NCBI RefSeq assembly: GCF_009928485.1
Contig: NZ_JAABNP010000001.1
Span: 1-64,000, forward strand
Origin: Clostridium sp. C2-6-12
GTDB taxonomy: Bacteria > Bacillota > Clostridia > Clostridiales > Clostridiaceae
Reading direction: 5' to 3'
Length of the DNA stretch: 64,000 nt
The translations under genes were made by a program, and so were the position numbers. The notes below the pieces were generated by a model. The model worked only from the letters and a program-made list of their open reading frames with translations, was not told the DNA's origin and searched no databases. Below are positions 28,907 to 37,892 of the stretch, piece by piece. Position 1 is the stretch's first letter. Every line of letters starts with the position of its first letter.

Positions 28907-28963
28907 ATACGATATATTGTATAGAAAAAAATAAAATGTGTAAAAAAGCACAATATATAGTGG
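28907..28963 (+). promoter_or_regulatory. Tandem NrdR-like boxes
   Basis: Two 16-base near-palindromes, ATACGATATATTGTAT (28907-28922) and GCACAATATATAGTGG (28948-28963), match the NrdR box pattern (acaCwAtATaTwGtgt). They start 41 bases apart, about four helical turns, which fits paired NrdR binding. Box 1 covers the likely start point and box 2 abuts the ribosome binding site. NrdR represses ribonucleotide reductase genes when dATP is high. The nrdR gene is not in this window. Confidence 0.75.
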
Positions 28964-28976
28964 AGGGAATATAAGA

Positions 28977-31211
28977 ATGTTTGGCTTGAAGGAATTATGT
29001 AAAGATGCTATTTTGGGGATTAAAGATGAAGAGGGAATTTATACTGAAGAGAAATTGCTAACAGCTTTAGAAAACATTATAAGAGAAGGTATGAATGATT
29101 GTGAAATAAGAAAATCACTTATTCAAGTTTCCTTAGAATTGACTACAGATATGGAACCAGATTGGCAATATGTTGCAGCTAAAATATATACTTATGAATT
29201 ATATGATAAGGTTAGAAAAAATAGAGGAATGAATAAAGATGAGAATCCATATGAAAATTTTTATGAATTTATTAAGTCTTTAACTGAAAAAGGCCTTTAT
29301 GGAGCTTATATTTTGGATAATTATTCTAAGGAAGACGTTTTAGCGCTGGAAAAAGAAATAAAAGAAGAAAGAGATTTTTTATTTAATTATAGTGGAATAG
29401 ATCTTTTAGCAAAGAGGTATTTAGTTCAAGATTTTAATAGAAACCCCATAGAGCTTCCTCAGCAAATGTTCATGGGAATAGCTATGCATCTTGCGATTCC
29501 TGAAAAGAAGGAAAACAGAGTATACTTCGCTAAAAGATTTTATGATGTTTTAAGTTCTTTAAAAGCAACTATGGCAACACCAACTATGTCTAATGCGAGA
29601 AAGCCATTTTATCAATTAAGTTCGTGCTTTATAGATTCTGTAGAGGATAGTTTGGATGGGATTTATAAATCTCTTGATAACTTTGCGAAAGTGTCTAAGC
29701 TTGGTGGAGGAATGGGTATTTACATGGGAAAGATAAGAGCTTTAGGGTCACCTATAAGAGGCTTTAAAGGAGCATCAGGAGGAGTAATACCATGGGTTAA
29801 ATTATTTAATGACACTGCAATTGCTGTGGATCAATTAGGTGTAAGAAATGGTTCTGTTGCAATTTGGCTAGATGCATGGCATAAGGATATTCCTGAGTTT
29901 CTTCAAATAAGGACCAATAATGGAGATGATAGAAAGAAGGCTCATGATGTATTTCCAGGTCTTTGCTATCCAGATTTATTCTGGAGACTTGCAGAAAGTG
30001 ATATAGATGCTGATTGGTACATGATGTGTCCTTATGAAATTAAAAAAGTAAAAGGATATGCATTAGAAGATTTCTATGGTGAAGAATGGGAAGAAAAGTA
30101 TTATGACTGCGTAGAGGACGATAGGATTGAAAAGAGAATAATGTCTGTTAAAGATTTGGTAAGATTGATTATAAAGAGTTCAGTTGAAACTGGTGCACCA
30201 TTTGCCTTTTACAGAGATATTACAAACAAGATGAATCCTAATAAGCATGCAGGTATGATATATTCTTCAAATCTATGTAGTGAAATAATGCAAAATATGA
30301 GTCCTATGAACATACAGAAGAGTAAAATTCAGCTTGAAGGGGAAGATTCTTATGCTGTAGTTGAAAAAGTCATACCAGGAGACTTTGTTGTATGTAATCT
30401 TTCATCAATTGTACTTGGTAATGTGAATGTGACTAGTGATGAAGAACTGGAATATGTTATCGAAACTCAAATTAGAGCTATGGACAATGTTATTGATTTA
30501 AATTATTATTCAGTCCCATTTGCTGAAATTACTAATAAAAAATATAGAGCAGTAGGTCTTGGAACAAGTGGATATCACCATATGCTTGTTAATAATAAAA
30601 TACATTGGACTGCAGAAGAGCATGGTGAATTTGTAGATAAAGTTTATGAGAAAATAAATTATTATGCTATAAAAGCTAGTATGAAAATAGCAAAAGAAAA
30701 AGGTAGCTATAGAGAATTTAAAGGTTCTGACTGGGATAATGGTAACTATTTTGAATTGAGAGATTACAAAGATGATAAATGGAAGGAATTAAGGGCTGAT
30801 GTGCATGAATTTGGAATGAGGAATGGATATTTGATGGCTGTTGCACCAAATGGATCAACAGCAACTATTGCAGGAACAACAGAAGGTATAGATCCTGTTA
30901 TGGCTAGATTTTATTTAGAAGAGAAAAAGGGAAGCATAATTCCAAAGACAGCACCAAATCTTTCAGAAGATAATTATTGGTACTACAATTCAGCTTATAA
31001 TATAGAACAGTCTTGGTCAGTTAAAATGAATGGAGTAAGACAAAGACATATAGATCAAGGTCAATCCTTTAATTTATATATAACAAATAACTATACTATG
31101 AGACAAATAATGAATTTATATATTGAGGCATGGAAAAGTGGAGTTAAATCAGTTTACTATGTAAGATCAAAATCCCTTGAAGTAACAGAATGTGAAACTT
31201 GCTCAGCATAA
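28977..31211 (+). CDS. nrdA: Ribonucleoside-diphosphate reductase, class I alpha subunit
   Basis: The large subunit reduces ribonucleotides to deoxyribonucleotides using a radical passed from the beta subunit. The 744 residues show the catalytic cysteines in QLSSCFIDS, SSNLCSEIM and VVCNLSSIVLGN, the GGGMGIYMGKIR and APNGSTATIAGTTEGIDP motifs, and a C-terminal CETCSA tail with the redox cysteine pair. The N-terminal region lacks a clear full ATP-cone. The beta gene follows after a repeat-rich 284-base spacer. No nrdI or nrdH is nearby, which speaks against a typical class Ib set. Symbol nrdA rather than nrdE is a judgement. Confidence 0.88.
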   Translation: MFGLKELCKDAILGIKDEEGIYTEEKLLTALENIIREGMNDCEIRKSLIQVSLELTTDMEPDWQYVAAKIYTYELYDKVRKNRGMNKDENPYENFYEFIKSLTEKGLYGAYILDNYSKEDVLALEKEIKEERDFLFNYSGIDLLAKRYLVQDFNRNPIELPQQMFMGIAMHLAIPEKKENRVYFAKRFYDVLSSLKATMATPTMSNARKPFYQLSSCFIDSVEDSLDGIYKSLDNFAKVSKLGGGMGIYMGKIRALGSPIRGFKGASGGVIPWVKLFNDTAIAVDQLGVRNGSVAIWLDAWHKDIPEFLQIRTNNGDDRKKAHDVFPGLCYPDLFWRLAESDIDADWYMMCPYEIKKVKGYALEDFYGEEWEEKYYDCVEDDRIEKRIMSVKDLVRLIIKSSVETGAPFAFYRDITNKMNPNKHAGMIYSSNLCSEIMQNMSPMNIQKSKIQLEGEDSYAVVEKVIPGDFVVCNLSSIVLGNVNVTSDEELEYVIETQIRAMDNVIDLNYYSVPFAEITNKKYRAVGLGTSGYHHMLVNNKIHWTAEEHGEFVDKVYEKINYYAIKASMKIAKEKGSYREFKGSDWDNGNYFELRDYKDDKWKELRADVHEFGMRNGYLMAVAPNGSTATIAGTTEGIDPVMARFYLEEKKGSIIPKTAPNLSEDNYWYYNSAYNIEQSWSVKMNGVRQRHIDQGQSFNLYITNNYTMRQIMNLYIEAWKSGVKSVYYVRSKSLEVTECETCSA

Positions 31212-31220
31212 GTAGAGAAC

Positions 31221-31405
31221 CCAAATCTATGATTTGGTGTGAATCACTTACCCAGCGAGCGAAGCGAGTCGGGTTTCCTTTAACTAGAGTCCAAATCTAT
31301 GATTTGGGTCCTCGAATTTAGTTAACTCGTGCATACGAGTTAACTTTCTTTTAAAACGAGATTTGGTCTTTTGAACTTAAGCAGACAGCTCAAATCTATG
31401 ACTTG
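31221..31405 (+). repeat. Repeat-rich spacer between nrdA and nrdB
   Basis: CCAAATCTATGATTTGG, itself a 7-bp hairpin with a TAT loop, occurs at 31221-31237 and exactly again at 31291-31307, 70 bases later. A degenerate third copy lies at 31391-31405. Between them GTTAACTCGT (31321-31330) pairs perfectly with ACGAGTTAAC (31335-31344), and a GCGAGCGAAGCGAG stretch at 31255-31268 is far more GC-rich than the surroundings. No ORF of note. It looks like an inserted non-coding repeat element. Confidence 0.75.
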
Positions 31406-31495
31406 ATGATGGATGCCTATTCTGTGAGTATTCAGGGAACAAATGTGAGTCGAGTTTTGTTAAAATAAAAAATATAAAAAGATTGGAGAAAAACA

Positions 31496-32530
31496 ATGAA
31501 TATAAATAAAAAACCTTTATTTAATGAATTTGGAGATAGAGACATTAATAAAAAGAAAATCATAAATGGAAATACTACGAATTTAAATGATTTTAATAAT
31601 ATGAAGTACAACTGGGTTTCAGATTGGTATAGACAAGGAATGAATAATTTTTGGATACCAGAGGAGGTTAATCTTTCTCAAGATTTAAAGGATTATCAAA
31701 ATTTATTACCAGAAGAGAGAACTGCATATGACAAGATACTATCATTTTTAATATTTTTGGATTCGATTCAAACAGCTAATTTAAGTAATATAAATAATTA
31801 TATTACTGCAAGTGAAATCAATCTATGTTTAACAATTCAAAGTTTCCAGGAAGCAGTACATTCGCAAAGTTATAGTTATATGCTTGATAGTATATGCTCA
31901 CCAGAAAAGAGAAATGAAATACTTTATCAATGGAAAGATGATGAGATACTTTTAAATAGAAATAAATTTATAGGGGATTTATACAATGAATTTATTAATG
32001 AACCTACAACTCATAACTTGTTAAAAACTATCATGGCAAATTACATTTTAGAAGGAATATATTTCTATTCTGGATTTATGTTCTTTTATAATTTAGAGAG
32101 AAATGGTAAAATGCCTGGTTCTGCACAGGAAATCAGATATATAAACAGGGATGAAAATACTCATTTATGGCTTTTTAGAAATATTATAAAAGAATTGCAA
32201 AAAGAAAATCCTGAATTATTTACAGTAGAAGTTAAAAATGAATTAAGAGAAATGATGAAAATTGGGGTAGAACAAGAGATTTTATGGGGACATTACGTAA
32301 TAGGTGATAAGATACAGGGAATAAATAAAAATTTAATTGAAGAATATATAAAATATCTTGGGAATAAAAGATTAAAGGAAATAAATTTAGAATCTTTATT
32401 TAAGGGATATAATCAAAATCCAGCTTCTTGGGTAGATAGCTTAGCCAATGCAAATTCTGTTAAAACAGACTTTTTTGAAGCAAGATCTACGGCTTATGCA
32501 AAAGTAACGAGTTTAATAGATGATTTATAA
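31496..32530 (+). CDS. nrdB: Ribonucleoside-diphosphate reductase, class I beta subunit
   Basis: The small subunit holds the dimetal site and the tyrosyl radical. In the 344 residues I see metal ligands D89 (LDSIQT), E119 and H122 (QEAVHSQSY), E186 (ILEGIYFY), E220 and H223 (RDENTHL), with radical Tyr at Y126. The tyrosine is therefore present, unlike the phenylalanine of class Ic enzymes. GGAG precedes the ATG. It pairs with nrdA although 284 bases of repeats separate them and no own NrdR box was seen. Confidence 0.9.
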   Translation: MNINKKPLFNEFGDRDINKKKIINGNTTNLNDFNNMKYNWVSDWYRQGMNNFWIPEEVNLSQDLKDYQNLLPEERTAYDKILSFLIFLDSIQTANLSNINNYITASEINLCLTIQSFQEAVHSQSYSYMLDSICSPEKRNEILYQWKDDEILLNRNKFIGDLYNEFINEPTTHNLLKTIMANYILEGIYFYSGFMFFYNLERNGKMPGSAQEIRYINRDENTHLWLFRNIIKELQKENPELFTVEVKNELREMMKIGVEQEILWGHYVIGDKIQGINKNLIEEYIKYLGNKRLKEINLESLFKGYNQNPASWVDSLANANSVKTDFFEARSTAYAKVTSLIDDL

Positions 32531-32760
32531 TTAAATTTATAAGATATTAATATAAATAGGAAAAATGTGGTAGATTGGCATGCTTTATTAGAGTTTTTTA
32601 GTAAAAAATCATAAGAAAATGGTTAAATTCAGTTAAATTTTTTGTTAATTATGTTATAATAGAAAAGGTTTATACTTAAAATAAGACATAATGATTACAG
32701 CAAAAATAGAAACAACGTTTAATTATGAGGAAATTAACAATCAAGGAGGAGTTCCATATT

Positions 32761-34380
32761 ATGAAAAAAGGTATTGCTGCATCTAAAGGATATGCAATCG
32801 GTAAAGTATTTGTACAAGAACATGAAGAGATCGTTGTAAGTGATGCTAAAATCACAGATATAGGTGCTGAGAAGGAAAAAATGCAAAAAGCATTAGATGA
32901 TTCTAGAGCACAATTAGAAGTTATTAAGGCTAAAGCAGAAAAAGAAATGGGTGCTGAAAAAGCAGAAGTGTTTGAAGCGCACATTACATTATTAGATGAT
33001 CCAGAATTTACTGGAGCAATGATGATGGAAATTGAAAACAACAATGTAAATGGTTTAAAGGCAATTGAAAGTGTTACAAGTACTTTTGTTGCTATATTTG
33101 AATCTATGGATAATGAATATATGAGAGAAAGAGCTGCTGATATTAAAGACGTATCTAAAAGAATACTATCAAACTTCGCAGGTAAGGGTGGAGATTCTTT
33201 TACAATAACTGAAAGTAATACAATAGTTGTAGCTCACGATTTAACTCCATCAGATACTGCAGGTTTAGACAGAACTAAAGTTGTTGGATTTGTAACAAAC
33301 ATTGGAGGTAGAACTTCTCATGCAGCTATAATGGCTAGAACTTTAGAAATTCCAGCTGTACTTGGATTAGGTGATATTACTAGCTGTGTTAAGACTGGGG
33401 ATACAATTATACTTGATGGAATAACTGGAGATGTAATTATCAATCCTTCAGAAGATGTAGTAGCAGAATATAAAGCTAAAAAGGAAAAATTCCAAGCAGA
33501 GCAAGAAGAATTAAAGAAACTAATAAACGTTAAAACTACTACTAAATCAGGTAGAAGAATTGAAGTTTGTGGAAACATTGGTAAGCCAGAAGATGTTCTT
33601 GGTGTTTTAGCAAACGGTGGAGACGGTGTAGGATTATTTAGAACAGAATTCTTATACATGGATAGAGACAGTGCTCCAACAGAAGAAGAACAATACGAAT
33701 CTTATAAATTTGTTCTAGAAAAAATGGAAGGTAAGCAAGTTGTTATAAGAACTTTAGATATTGGTGGAGATAAGACTCTTCCATACTTACCATTACCAGA
33801 AGAAATGAATCCTTTCTTAGGATATAGAGCAATAAGACTTTGTTTAGATAGAAAAGACATATTCAAAGTTCAATTAAGAGCATTACTTAGAGCTTCTATA
33901 TATGGAAATCTTGCAGTTATGTTCCCAATGATTTCTGGATTAGAAGAATTTGAGCAAGCTAAAGAAGTAGTTGAAGAGTGTAAAGCAGAATTGAAGGCAG
34001 AAGGAAAAGAATACTCAGAAAAAATTCAATGGGGTATCATGGTTGAAATCCCAGCAGCAGCAGTTTATGCTGATGAATTAGCTAAGCATGTTGATTTCTT
34101 CTCAATTGGAACAAATGACTTAATTCAATATACTTTAGCAGCAGATAGAATGAGCGAAAAAGTTTCATATCTTTACAATCCAATGCACCCAGCTGTGCTT
34201 AGATTAATAAAGATGACTATAGATGGAGCTCATAAGCACGGTAAGTGGGTTGGAATGTGTGGAGAAATGGCTGGTGATGAAGCTGCTATTCCTACATTAG
34301 TTGAATACGGATTAGATGAATTCTCAATGAGTGCAACATCTATCTTAAATGCTAAGAAGATAATGTTAGAACAAGAATAA
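32761..34380 (+). CDS. ptsI: Phosphoenolpyruvate-protein phosphotransferase (enzyme I of the PTS)
   Basis: Enzyme I takes phosphate from PEP and passes it to HPr for sugar uptake. The ATG at 32761 (MKKGIAASKGYAIGKV) follows AAGGAGG by 11 bases and gives 539 residues; an ATG at 32725 lacks a site. Phospho-His is H187 in GGRTSHAAIMAR; PEP-binding motifs FRTEFLYM, RTLDIGGDK, SIGTNDLIQYT and catalytic Cys in GMCGEMAGD are present. It stands alone: no ptsH lies beside it, as is usual in clostridia. A TATAAT lies at 32655-32660 without a strong -35. Confidence 0.96.
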   Translation: MKKGIAASKGYAIGKVFVQEHEEIVVSDAKITDIGAEKEKMQKALDDSRAQLEVIKAKAEKEMGAEKAEVFEAHITLLDDPEFTGAMMMEIENNNVNGLKAIESVTSTFVAIFESMDNEYMRERAADIKDVSKRILSNFAGKGGDSFTITESNTIVVAHDLTPSDTAGLDRTKVVGFVTNIGGRTSHAAIMARTLEIPAVLGLGDITSCVKTGDTIILDGITGDVIINPSEDVVAEYKAKKEKFQAEQEELKKLINVKTTTKSGRRIEVCGNIGKPEDVLGVLANGGDGVGLFRTEFLYMDRDSAPTEEEQYESYKFVLEKMEGKQVVIRTLDIGGDKTLPYLPLPEEMNPFLGYRAIRLCLDRKDIFKVQLRALLRASIYGNLAVMFPMISGLEEFEQAKEVVEECKAELKAEGKEYSEKIQWGIMVEIPAAAVYADELAKHVDFFSIGTNDLIQYTLAADRMSEKVSYLYNPMHPAVLRLIKMTIDGAHKHGKWVGMCGEMAGDEAAIPTLVEYGLDEFSMSATSILNAKKIMLEQE

Positions 34381-34396
34381 TTTATATTATATAGTT

Positions 34397-34426
34397 AAAA
34401 GCTATCTCAATATTGAGGTAGCTTTT
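34397..34426 (+). terminator. Terminator after ptsI
   Basis: AAAAGCTATCTCAA (34397-34410) pairs with TTGAGGTAGCTTTT (34413-34426), 14 bp with one wobble, ending in T residues. Confidence 0.88.
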
Positions 34427-34588
34427 AATATTAGAATTAATTTGCTTTTATATAGTTAACATCATAAATATTCAATGTAAATAGAGATAAATAAATACTA
34501 AAGTTAAATTTAATTGTAAGAATAGTGCAGTATATAATATACTAGTAAAGTAAGAGATTGCTATATTAAGAGTGGTAAGGTGATATTT

Positions 34589-35863
34589 ATGAATAAAAAG
34601 GCTCAAAAGGCCTATGATAAAGCTATGGATTATTATGAAAAGGGAAAAATAAATAAGGCACTAGAAATTTGCGAAGAAGCATTATCAGAAGGATTAGATA
34701 ATGCCCCAGTGCTAAATTTTAAAGGCTTATTGCTATATCAAAAAGGGAGCTTAAATGAAGCGATTACTGTATGGAAAATAAATCAGGATATAAATCATGA
34801 TGAAATTGCTGAAAATTACATAAAGGATTCAGAGGCAGATGAAAAGAGGTTAGATTTATATAAACAGGGTGAAAAAGCATTAAAGCAGCTTAATATTGAT
34901 AGAGCACTAGAATTATTTAATATATGTGCAGAAAGTGATTTCAATGCAATTAAGGTTAATACAGGAATAGGAATATGTTATCAGAAAAAAGGTGATTTTT
35001 ATAGAGCTAAAGAATATATAACTAAAGCTTTAAGAATAGATGATAGTGCAATTACTGCAAAGATTATTGAAAAAGAATTAAAAGAAAATGGAGTTTATTC
35101 AGAATCATCAAATGCACCTAAGGGAGCTTTAATAGTCATAACAAGTATAGTTATTATCGCAGCTATTGTTGCTGGAGGCTATATAGTTATGACAAAGTTT
35201 AATAATAAGGATATTTCTCAGGATATAAGTGGAACAAATAGTATTCAAGATTTAGAAGCGCAAAAGGATAAAACTGCTGAAAATAAAGATGAAGAACAAG
35301 AAGTTCAGGCTAATCAAGAAGGAAAAGAGAAGGAAGAATCTCAAAATAAAAGTCTTAATGCAGAAAAGTTAAAATCATTAGTTTCAGCTAACGATTTAGA
35401 TGGAATATATGAGGAATTAAAAAATGTTAAAGCTGAATCAGTAACTATCCAAGATTCTGAAATATATAATAAAGCTATAAAACTTATGAAGAATGAAGGC
35501 GCATCAAAATTTTATGATTATGGTTTATGGTATTTTAATCAAGGAAACTTTAAAGATGCAGAAATTTCATTGGATAAGGCTTATGCATACTGTGAAGGAA
35601 ATGCTTATAAGGAGCATATTATATTTTATAGGGCGAGTAATTCACTTAAAAAGAGAGATGAAAAAAATGCACTTAAACAATATGAAGAATACTATAGTAA
35701 ATATCCTAAAGGAGTATATACAGATGAAGTTTTATATCAATTGGCATTGTTAACAAATGCTAATGATAAGACAAAGAGTAAGAAATATGCAAGTACATTA
35801 ATGGAGAATTTCTCGAATTCAATTTATGCAAATGATAAAATTGCAGCTATAGCTAGAAGTTAA
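34589..35863 (+). CDS. TPR-repeat membrane protein
   Basis: Not a named gene. The ATG at 34589 follows AAGGTG and gives 424 residues; an in-frame GTG at 34580 overlaps that site. N-terminal TPR units (about 5-165, such as AYDKAMDYYEKGKINKALEICEEAL) are followed by one transmembrane helix (about 182-202, LIVITSIVIIAAIVAGGYIVM), a Glu/Lys/Gln-rich linker (about 220-260) and further TPR-like helices (270-420). The N-terminal part would be cytoplasmic and the C-terminal part outside. It resembles scaffolds of envelope processes; the partner is unknown. Confidence 0.75.
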   Translation: MNKKAQKAYDKAMDYYEKGKINKALEICEEALSEGLDNAPVLNFKGLLLYQKGSLNEAITVWKINQDINHDEIAENYIKDSEADEKRLDLYKQGEKALKQLNIDRALELFNICAESDFNAIKVNTGIGICYQKKGDFYRAKEYITKALRIDDSAITAKIIEKELKENGVYSESSNAPKGALIVITSIVIIAAIVAGGYIVMTKFNNKDISQDISGTNSIQDLEAQKDKTAENKDEEQEVQANQEGKEKEESQNKSLNAEKLKSLVSANDLDGIYEELKNVKAESVTIQDSEIYNKAIKLMKNEGASKFYDYGLWYFNQGNFKDAEISLDKAYAYCEGNAYKEHIIFYRASNSLKKRDEKNALKQYEEYYSKYPKGVYTDEVLYQLALLTNANDKTKSKKYASTLMENFSNSIYANDKIAAIARS

Positions 35864-35942
35864 AATATGAATTATATAAACATAATTAAAGTGATGTTAT
35901 ATTTATTATTAATTTGGACAATATAATTAAATAGAAGAATAT

Positions 35943-35991
35943 AAAAAGTAACAATCAAAAATATACATTGAAATTTTGATTGTTACTTTTT
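35943..35991. terminator. Bidirectional terminator, 18-bp stem
   Basis: AAAAAGTAACAATCAAAA (35943-35960) pairs without mismatch with 35974-35991. It lies between two convergent genes and can serve both. Confidence 0.88.
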
Positions 35992-36027
35992 AAATAATTG
36001 TTATTTTAAATCTGCGCTAATAATATA

Positions 36028-36639
36028 TTATGCTTTGATTTTGAAAAAAGTATGATGTCCTATAGTGGTTTGATTGATTTTTTCTGTATCTCTCATCCAA
36101 TTACACGTTGCTATGCTTGGATTATAGAAGAATAAGGCATCATTAGTTGGATCAGCACCTTTAATTGCATCATATACGGCATTATAGCAATCTTGATTTG
36201 GATTAGCATTTATTTTACCGTTTTTAACGCAAGAAAAGGCATTTTTTTGAAGTATAACTTCTCTTATAGTATTTGGAAAATGTGGATCCATTGTACGATT
36301 TAATACTACAGAAGCTACTGCCACCTTTCCTGCATATGGTTCACCAATGCTTTCAGCATAAACTAGGTTTGCCATTAGGTCTATATCTTCACCTGTAATA
36401 TACAATTTTTGAGAAGCGTGATCAAAAACTTCTAAGACTTCAGTATTATTTCCGTTCAAGTGGGAATCTGTTTTTATATTACTATTTAAATTACTTTCAT
36501 TTGATTCGTGAGTTACAGGAATTTTATTAGTTTCACTACAAGTCTTTACTACTACATCTGAGGCAAAGACCGAATTAATATTAATAAGGTCAAGATATAG
36601 TATTAAAGTGATCACAAAAATACTACATGATTTTTTCAT
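36028..36639 (-). CDS. SleB-like cell wall hydrolase
   Basis: The ATG at 36639 (MKKSCSIFVITLILYLDL) follows AAAGGAGG by seven bases and gives 203 residues; an upstream in-frame start at 36684 has no such site. A signal peptide (to about residue 27, VFA-SD) precedes a low-complexity Asn/Ser linker and a Hydrolase_2 domain (about 80-203). In the domain the likely catalytic glutamate is E96 in VYAESIGEPYAGKVAVASVVLNR. SleB is a spore cortex lytic transglycosylase; this protein lacks the SleB wall-binding domain, so it may be a vegetative or CwlJ-like paralogue. Confidence 0.85.
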   Translation of the reverse strand: MKKSCSIFVITLILYLDLININSVFASDVVVKTCSETNKIPVTHESNESNLNSNIKTDSHLNGNNTEVLEVFDHASQKLYITGEDIDLMANLVYAESIGEPYAGKVAVASVVLNRTMDPHFPNTIREVILQKNAFSCVKNGKINANPNQDCYNAVYDAIKGADPTNDALFFYNPSIATCNWMRDTEKINQTTIGHHTFFKIKA

Positions 36640-36708
36640 AAAAAACCTCCTTTGGTATAGTGCAACAAGTAATATTATTACCAAAGAAAGAAATTATATA
36701 CACCTAAA

Positions 36709-36738
36709 ATAAAACACCTATATTTATAGATGTTTTAT
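36709..36738 (-). terminator. Terminator after the wall-binding protein gene
   Basis: ATAAAACACCTATA (36709-36722) pairs with TATAGATGTTTTAT (36725-36738), one wobble pair. On the minus strand a T-rich run follows the stem, 80 bases after the stop of the upstream gene. Confidence 0.65.
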
Positions 36739-36821
36739 ATAATCTTTTATTTGATTAGTAATTATTTTATAATAATATTTTTTCTTAATTATAATTTGTG
36801 ATTTACTCATTGTATTATCAG

Positions 36822-37556
36822 TTAAAAATCACATCTCCTTACCCATCTTTGGCGTCCACTTCCATCATCTTCATACCATAAATCAACTTGACTTCCGTCA
36901 CTACTGCAACTTAGGTATTTCTTATTTGATGAAACACCACCGTAAACTTGAATTAAATTTGTTGTAGTATGAGGAATGTTTTTAATCGTCCACCTTTGAC
37001 GTCCACTTCCATCATCTCCATACCATAAGTCAACTTTGCTTCCATCATAATTACTGCTTAGATAAGTACGATTAGAATCAACACCATTTAAAACTCTGAT
37101 ATTATAAACATCTTTTAAACCATTAACAGGCATAAGCTGCCACCTTTGACGTCCGCTTTTATCATCTGTATTCCATAAATCAGCTGCGGTTCCATCACTC
37201 TTACAACTTAAAAAGCACTTATCAGTATCTAATCCACTAATTATTTGCAAATGAAAAATATCCAAGTTAGTATTATCTGTTGCTGATATTGTTGGAGTAG
37301 TCACTACCCATGCGCCATCAGAACCTAGTTCATATTCGCCAACATAGGTATCGCGCATCATATAACCATTATTATTAAAGTAATAATACTTTCCATCTAT
37401 TAATCTCCAACCTCTGGCATAAGAACTTCCTTCTGTATACCACCAGCCTGTACTATCTCTCATCCATTCTGCACTTGCGCCTATTGGATTTAATGCCATT
37501 AATGAAATAGCCACTAATAAAATAGCCATTACTTTTGTCAATTTTAATCTTTTCAT
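36822..37556 (-). CDS. Secreted wall-binding protein with three beta-trefoil-like repeats
   Basis: Not a named gene. The 244 residues have a signal peptide (cleavage near ASA-EW, residue 29), a choline-binding-type wall repeat unit (about 30-85, GWWYTEGSSYARGWRLIDGK) and then three repeats of about 45 residues (about 98-145, 148-194, 199-244). Each repeat has a KxxLSxxxDGxxxDLW ... SGRQRW pattern, which suggests a three-lobed beta-trefoil carbohydrate-binding domain. No catalytic domain is present. GGAGG precedes the start. It may coat the cell surface or bind glycans; this is inference. Confidence 0.7.
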   Translation of the reverse strand: MKRLKLTKVMAILLVAISLMALNPIGASAEWMRDSTGWWYTEGSSYARGWRLIDGKYYYFNNNGYMMRDTYVGEYELGSDGAWVVTTPTISATDNTNLDIFHLQIISGLDTDKCFLSCKSDGTAADLWNTDDKSGRQRWQLMPVNGLKDVYNIRVLNGVDSNRTYLSSNYDGSKVDLWYGDDGSGRQRWTIKNIPHTTTNLIQVYGGVSSNKKYLSCSSDGSQVDLWYEDDGSGRQRWVRRCDF

Positions 37557-37892
37557 TATATTTTCCTCCTAGTTGGTAATTACATATTATTATACATCAT
37601 TTTCCATATTCATGGAATGTAATCAAAGAAAGAATCATCATAAATATTTTCTTTATGCATACAAATTTTATTTTTATATGCAAATCGACTTTTGTATTAT
37701 TTTCATTAGTTAAGATCTTATGTTAATATTTATTTTTGAAAGCATTATAGCTATCATTTATAAAAAAATAAATGTTAAGAAAAAATTATAATAAAAATAA
37801 TTAAAAAGTAAGAAAATAATAATTGTCTTATATATCTAAGTACATAAGATTTGTTGTATAATTTTAAGTAAGGGAGAAAAGAGGTGAGGATT
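37557..37892. other. Divergent spacer between wall-binding gene and cdaA
   Basis: About 330 AT-rich bases. On the minus strand a TATAAT lies about 40 bases before the wall-binding gene, just downstream of a small palindrome TTCCAT-ATTC-ATGGAA (37602-37617) that could be an operator. On the plus strand TATAAT at 37857-37862 could serve cdaA but has no good -35. Nothing else was seen. Confidence 0.4.

Noticed and set aside
31212-31495. Attenuator or tRNA-like element between nrdA and nrdB
   Set aside because: No cloverleaf can be drawn and no T-run follows the stems; kept as repeat DNA only.
28977-32530. Class Ib nrdEF assignment
   Set aside because: nrdI and nrdH are absent nearby; the genes are called class I nrdA/nrdB without a firm subclass.
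35493-35753. Plus-strand frame of 86 codons inside the TPR protein gene
   Set aside because: It is out of frame with the TPR gene, which is uninterrupted, and has no ribosome binding site.
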